Source: Prevotellaceae bacterium (GTDB lineage Bacteria; Bacteroidota; Bacteroidia; Bacteroidales; UBA932). Taken from it: a DNA stretch of 8,396 nucleotides. The DNA lies in contig JAITSM010000060.1 in NCBI GenBank assembly GCA_031287815.1, positions 1 to 8,396 on the forward strand, read 5' to 3'. Below are positions 5,544 to 8,396 of the stretch, piece after piece. A program made the translations under genes and the position numbers. The notes under the pieces were generated by a model. It was not told the origin of the DNA and searched no databases. It saw only the letters and a program-made list of their open reading frames with translations. Positions within the stretch are counted from its first letter, which is position 1. The number at the start of each line of letters is the position of its first letter.

Positions 5544-6557
5544 ATGAGCTATACCCCACAGGATTTTAAAAGTAACCAGGAAGTGAAATGGTGCCCGGGC
5601 TGCGGCAACTATCCCATACTTTCCGCCGTGCAGCGCGCCTTTCCCGAAATTTGCGAGACGCTGGGTTATTCTAAGGAACGTTTTGTTTTTGTATCCGGCA
5701 TCGGCTGCGCTTCGCGCTTTCCGTACTATATGGACACCTACGGCTTTCATGGCATTCACGGGCGCGCGGCGGCCATTGCTACCGGCGTGAAAGTCGCCAA
5801 TCCGACCCTGACCGTATGGCAAATTTCCGGCGACGGCGACGCACTGGCTATCGGCGGGAACCACTTTATCCATGCGATACGGCGCAATATTGATATAAAT
5901 ATTTTATTGCACAACAACCAGATTTACGGATTGACCAAAGGGCAATACTCGCCCACGTCGAAGATGGGAAAAGTAACCAAAACCTCCCCTTACGGAACGG
6001 TGGAGCATCCATTCAACCCCGGCGAACTGGTGCTGGGCGCGCGCGGCACGTTCTTCGCCCGGACGCTGGATGTGGATATGAAACTGACGGGCGAAATCAT
6101 GATCGCTTCCGCAAAGCACGACGGCACGGCGGTTACGGAGATACTGCAAAACTGCGTTATCTTTAACGACGGCACGTATGCCAATGTTACCAACAAAGCC
6201 ATACGCGAAGAACACACGATTGTCCTCCGGCATGGCGAGCCGATGATTTTCGGCATCAACCGCGACAAGGGGCTCATGCTTGAAGGGCTGCAATTGAAAG
6301 TCGTGCGTATCGGCGAAAAAGGCATCACGGAAAAAGATATATTGGTGCACAATGCACAGGAAACCAATCCGGGCATACACATGATGCTTATTAACATGCA
6401 AGCGCCGGATTTCCCCGTAGCCATAGGGGTTATCCGCGCCGTGAGCGACAAAACCTATGACGACAGTGTCCGCGACCAGGTGCTCGCCATACAGGCCACC
6501 GCTACCATAAAAAATGTAGACGACCTGCTGCACAGCGGAACCACTTGGGAAAACTAG
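5544..6557 (+). CDS. korB: 2-oxoglutarate:ferredoxin oxidoreductase, beta subunit
   Basis: The 337-residue product carries the TPP and [4Fe-4S] sites of the KorAB enzyme. KWCPGCGNYP (15-24) gives Cys17 and Cys20, GIGCAS gives Cys55, and NCVIF gives Cys204; this is the usual four-cysteine cluster pattern. The TPP-binding stretch runs from ISGDGDALAIGGNHF (94-108) to NNQIYGLTKGQYSPTS (124-139). Length is normal. It must pair with the fused gamma-alpha subunit encoded 58 bp upstream, and the same transcript is expected. No separate delta/ferredoxin subunit gene is present here. There is no Shine-Dalgarno sequence; an ATG-initiated mini-frame from the heptamer array ends on the korB ATG (ATGA overlap). 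Substrate choice is inferred as for korA. Confidence 0.9.
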   Translation: MSYTPQDFKSNQEVKWCPGCGNYPILSAVQRAFPEICETLGYSKERFVFVSGIGCASRFPYYMDTYGFHGIHGRAAAIATGVKVANPTLTVWQISGDGDALAIGGNHFIHAIRRNIDINILLHNNQIYGLTKGQYSPTSKMGKVTKTSPYGTVEHPFNPGELVLGARGTFFARTLDVDMKLTGEIMIASAKHDGTAVTEILQNCVIFNDGTYANVTNKAIREEHTIVLRHGEPMIFGINRDKGLMLEGLQLKVVRIGEKGITEKDILVHNAQETNPGIHMMLINMQAPDFPVAIGVIRAVSDKTYDDSVRDQVLAIQATATIKNVDDLLHSGTTWEN

Positions 6558-6563
6558 GTATTT

Positions 6564-6647
6564 GAATTATGAGTTATGAATTATGAGTTATGAATGACTG
6601 CCTACTGCCTACTAAAAACTGCCTACTGGACGCTGGTGCCAGCCAGC
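6564..6647 (+). repeat. Heptamer arrays and GCCAGCC core after korB
   Basis: GAATTAT and GAGTTAT alternate four times (6564-6591). Next come ACTGCCT units at 6597-6610 and 6618-6624, with ACTAAAA between them. Then follow a perfect small stem, GCTGG 6632-6636 with CCAGC 6639-6643, and the core GGTGCCAGCCA (6635-6645). The core recurs as GCGCCAGCCA three times after gdhA. The order of array, core and array resembles the region after gdhA. Confidence 0.65.
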
Positions 6648-6666
6648 TCTTAATTCTTAACTCCAC

Positions 6667-6706
6667 ACTAACTACTTTTAACTACTACTAACTACTTTTA
6701 ACTACT
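6667..6706 (+). repeat. Two tandem copies of a 20-bp unit upstream of gdhA
   Basis: Positions 6667-6686 and 6687-6706 are identical; each begins ACTAACTAC and ends TTTTAACTACT. They end 20 bases before the gdhA start. No TAnnTTTG promoter element was found between korB and gdhA, so gdhA may be read from the kor promoter or from a poorly matching one. Confidence 0.7.
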
Positions 6707-6726
6707 AACCAAATTAACTCATCAAT

Positions 6727-8064
6727 ATGAAGACACAAGAAATTATGGCCTATCTTGAAAAGACGTACGGCCATGAAAAGGAGTACCTGCAAGCGGTACG
6801 AGAAGTACTGGAATCGGTGGAAGGCGTGTATGAACAACACCCCGAATTTTTCAAATACCGTATTCTTGAACGGATGGTAGAGCCCGACCGCATGTTTACG
6901 TTCAAAGTCGTATGGCAAGACGACGCCGGGAAGGTACAAATCAACCTGGGCTACCGCGTACAGTTCAATAATGCGATTGGCCCCTACAAGGGCGGGTTGC
7001 GTTTTCACCCGGCCGTAACGCCCTCGACGCTGAAGTTTTTGGGGTTTGAACAGACCTTCAAAAATGCTTTGACCACGCTTCCTATGGGCGGTGGCAAAGG
7101 CGGCTCGGATTTTGACCCGAAAGGAAAAACGGATTCCGAAATCATGCGTTTCTGCCAGGCGTTCATGGTGGAACTGTGGCGGCACATAGGCCCGGATACC
7201 GACGTACCGGCAGGGGATATCGGCGTAGGCACCCGCGAAATCGGCTACCTGTACGGCATGTACCGGAAGCTGGCGCGCGAAAATACCGGCGTGCTCACCG
7301 GCAAAAACCTCACCTGGGGCGGCTCGCTCATTCGCCCGGAAGCTACCGGGTTTGGCGGCATCTATTTTGTAGAGCACATGCTGAAAGCGAAAAATCTCCA
7401 CATCAAAGGAAAAACCATTGCCCTCTCGGGCTTCGGCAATGTGGCCTGGGGCGCGGCTTTGAAAGCCACCGAACTCGGCGCGAAAGTGGTTACCATCTCC
7501 GGCCCCGACGGATATATTTACGACGAAGCCGGATTGAATAAGGAGAAAATAGACTACCTCCTGGAACTGCGCAGCTCCAATAACGACATTGTGGCGCCGT
7601 ATGCCAAGAAATTCGCCGGCGCGAAATTCATTCCCGGAAAAAAACCATGGGAAGTAAAAACCGACATTGCGCTGCCCTGCGCTATCCAGAACGAATTGAA
7701 CGGCGACGATGCAAGGCTGTTAATACAAAACGGCGTAGCCTGCGTAGCCGAAGTGTCCAACATGGGATGCACGCCGGAAGCGATCAATGAATTTGTCAAA
7801 GCCCGCATACTGTTTGCGCCCGGCAAGGCGGTGAACGCCGGCGGCGTGGCCACGTCGGGTTTGGAAATGACGCAAAACGCCATGCACATCAGCTGGAAGA
7901 CCGAAGAAGTGGACGCCCGCCTGAAAACAATCATGCAGGACATCCACGAAGCATGCGTAAAACACGGCGCCGGCGACGACGGCTACATCAACTACGTCAA
8001 AGGCGCGAACATTGCCGGGTTCCTGAAAGTAGCCAAAGCCATGTACGACCAGGGCATCGTATAA
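6727..8064 (+). CDS. gdhA: Glutamate dehydrogenase, NADP-type hexameric
   Basis: The 445-residue enzyme catalyses reductive amination of 2-oxoglutarate with ammonium and NAD(P)H to glutamate in the cytoplasm. Substrate-binding PYKGGLRFHP (86-95, Lys88) is followed by the family signature LPMGGGKGGSDFDP (118-131) with the catalytic Lys124, then PAGDIGVG (161-168) with Asp164. The Rossmann fold is marked by SGFGNVAWG (234-242). The length, near 445, is that of the small hexameric class typical of NADP-dependent bacterial enzymes; the cofactor is inferred from that class. It lies 169 bp after korB on the same strand and could consume 2-oxoglutarate made by KorAB. A strong hairpin terminator follows at 8211-8241. 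The start ATG at 6727 follows an AT-rich spacer and gives the normal N-terminus. Confidence 0.95.
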   Translation: MKTQEIMAYLEKTYGHEKEYLQAVREVLESVEGVYEQHPEFFKYRILERMVEPDRMFTFKVVWQDDAGKVQINLGYRVQFNNAIGPYKGGLRFHPAVTPSTLKFLGFEQTFKNALTTLPMGGGKGGSDFDPKGKTDSEIMRFCQAFMVELWRHIGPDTDVPAGDIGVGTREIGYLYGMYRKLARENTGVLTGKNLTWGGSLIRPEATGFGGIYFVEHMLKAKNLHIKGKTIALSGFGNVAWGAALKATELGAKVVTISGPDGYIYDEAGLNKEKIDYLLELRSSNNDIVAPYAKKFAGAKFIPGKKPWEVKTDIALPCAIQNELNGDDARLLIQNGVACVAEVSNMGCTPEAINEFVKARILFAPGKAVNAGGVATSGLEMTQNAMHISWKTEEVDARLKTIMQDIHEACVKHGAGDDGYINYVKGANIAGFLKVAKAMYDQGIV

Positions 8065-8100
8065 ACACTTTTATAATTTAAGGTTGAAGATTCATCAATG

Positions 8101-8200
8101 TATGATGTATGAAGTATGATGTATGAATTAGCTTGCGCCAGCCACCTCATACCTCATACCTCATACCTCATACCTCATACCTCCTACCTCCTACTTCATA
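8101..8200. repeat. Inverted heptamer arrays around a GCGCCAGCCA core
   Basis: Four forward units (TATGATG and TATGAAG alternating, ending TATGAAT) fill 8101-8128. After TAGCTT the core GCGCCAGCCA spans 8135-8144. Eight reverse-oriented units follow without gaps: five CCTCATA (8145-8179), two CCTCCTA (8180-8193) and CTTCATA (8194-8200). CTTCATA is the exact complement of TATGAAG at 8108-8114. The two arrays could therefore fold into a long imperfect hairpin just before the gdhA terminator. Confidence 0.75.
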
Positions 8201-8210
8201 CATAAAGCAA

Positions 8211-8241
8211 AGCCGCCCGTTTCCCCCGGGCGGCTATTTTT
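8211..8241 (+). terminator. Intrinsic terminator after gdhA
   Basis: AGCCGCCCG (8211-8219) and CGGGCGGCT (8227-8235) form a perfect 9-bp GC-rich stem with a 7-base loop, followed by ATTTTT. The bases before the stem are A-rich (AAAGCAA), so it could also terminate the convergent minus-strand gene ending at 8347. Confidence 0.9.
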
Positions 8242-8260
8242 CACTTTTAGTTTTTAACTA

Positions 8261-8343
8261 CTCCGGCGCCAGCCACTGCCTACTGCTACTGAAAACTGTC
8301 TACTGCCCTCCGGCGCCAGCCACTGCCTACTGCCAACTGCCAA
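8261..8343 (+). repeat. Two 26-bp copies of a GGCGCCAGCCA module with ACTGCCT heptamers
   Basis: Positions 8261-8286 and 8308-8333 are identical. Each starts CTCCGGCGCCAGCC and runs into ACTGCCT. Between and after them are further ACTG-led units (ACTGAAA, ACTGTCT, ACTGCCC, ACTGCCA twice), nearly all seven bases long. The same ACTGCCT unit occurs after korB at 6597-6624. The last unit overlaps the stop of the minus-strand partial gene. Confidence 0.7.
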
Positions 8344-8346
8344 CTA

Positions 8347-8396
8347 TTATTTTCTTGCGATATTAAATTTAAAGGACACCTTTCCTTTGTAGTCTC
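8347..8396 (-). CDS. C-terminal end of an unknown gene, cut by the right edge
   Basis: The minus strand has a frame open from the edge to TAA (8349-8347) reading DYKGKVSFKFNIARK. Alternating polar and hydrophobic residues suggest a final beta strand. The other two minus-strand frames are less protein-like; one stops after eight codons. It would be convergent with gdhA, and the symmetric terminator at 8211-8241 fits that. Only 15 codons are visible, so neither family nor function can be given. Confidence 0.45.
   Translation of the reverse strand, partial: DYKGKVSFKFNIARK

Noticed and set aside
5904..6533. Minus-strand open frame inside korB
   Set aside because: It is antisense to the TPP and C-terminal regions of KorB with no independent support.
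6688..7401. Long minus-strand open frame inside gdhA
   Set aside because: It is the antisense of the gdhA coding frame with no protein-like motifs or promoter.
8101..8349. CRISPR array
   Set aside because: The repeat units are seven bases and contiguous, with no 24-40 bp repeats separated by unique spacers, and no cas genes are present.

Overview
The window looks like chromosomal DNA of an anaerobic member of the Bacteroidota, probably Bacteroidales. The reasons are several promoters of the Bacteroidota type (TTG/TTTG, a 19-base spacer, then TAnnTTTG), starts without Shine-Dalgarno sequences, AT-rich spacers around GC-richer genes, and a fused gamma-alpha 2-oxoacid:ferredoxin oxidoreductase next to an NADP-type glutamate dehydrogenase. 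Species cannot be told from this sequence.

Layout. Positions 1-398 hold an ambiguous gene edge and a structured spacer with a forward promoter embedded in a perfect 10-bp inverted repeat. Positions 399-1505 (minus) encode a 53-residue lipoprotein followed 9 bp later by a secreted cysteine-rich protein. Positions 1506-2015 have no convincing gene. They hold a minus-strand promoter, an rrn-like boxA and a long imperfect hairpin, which together suggest a structured non-coding RNA or a long antiterminated leader. Positions 2016-3418 (minus) encode an AbiE-type toxin-antitoxin pair, with AbiEi antitoxin upstream and AbiEii nucleotidyltransferase toxin downstream, coupled by an ATGA overlap.

Positions 3419-3655 form a divergent promoter region. 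Positions 3656-8064 (plus) carry korA, korB and gdhA. KorAB interconverts 2-oxoglutarate and succinyl-CoA with ferredoxin. In an anaerobe this can run reductively to make 2-oxoglutarate, and GdhA then aminates it to glutamate, so the three genes form a plausible carbon-to-nitrogen assimilation module. The module ends at a strong hairpin terminator (8211-8241). A convergent minus-strand gene appears to end at 8347 and runs off the right edge.

The spacers of the kor-gdh region are filled with degenerate 7-bp tandem repeats (TATGANG, GARTTAT, ACTGCCT, CCTCATA). Four copies of a GYGCCAGCCA core occur in the two spacers after korB. A 30-bp stretch is identical between the korA-korB spacer and the region after gdhA. 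The most interesting items are the boxA/hairpin transcript at 1695-1958 and the modular heptamer arrays.
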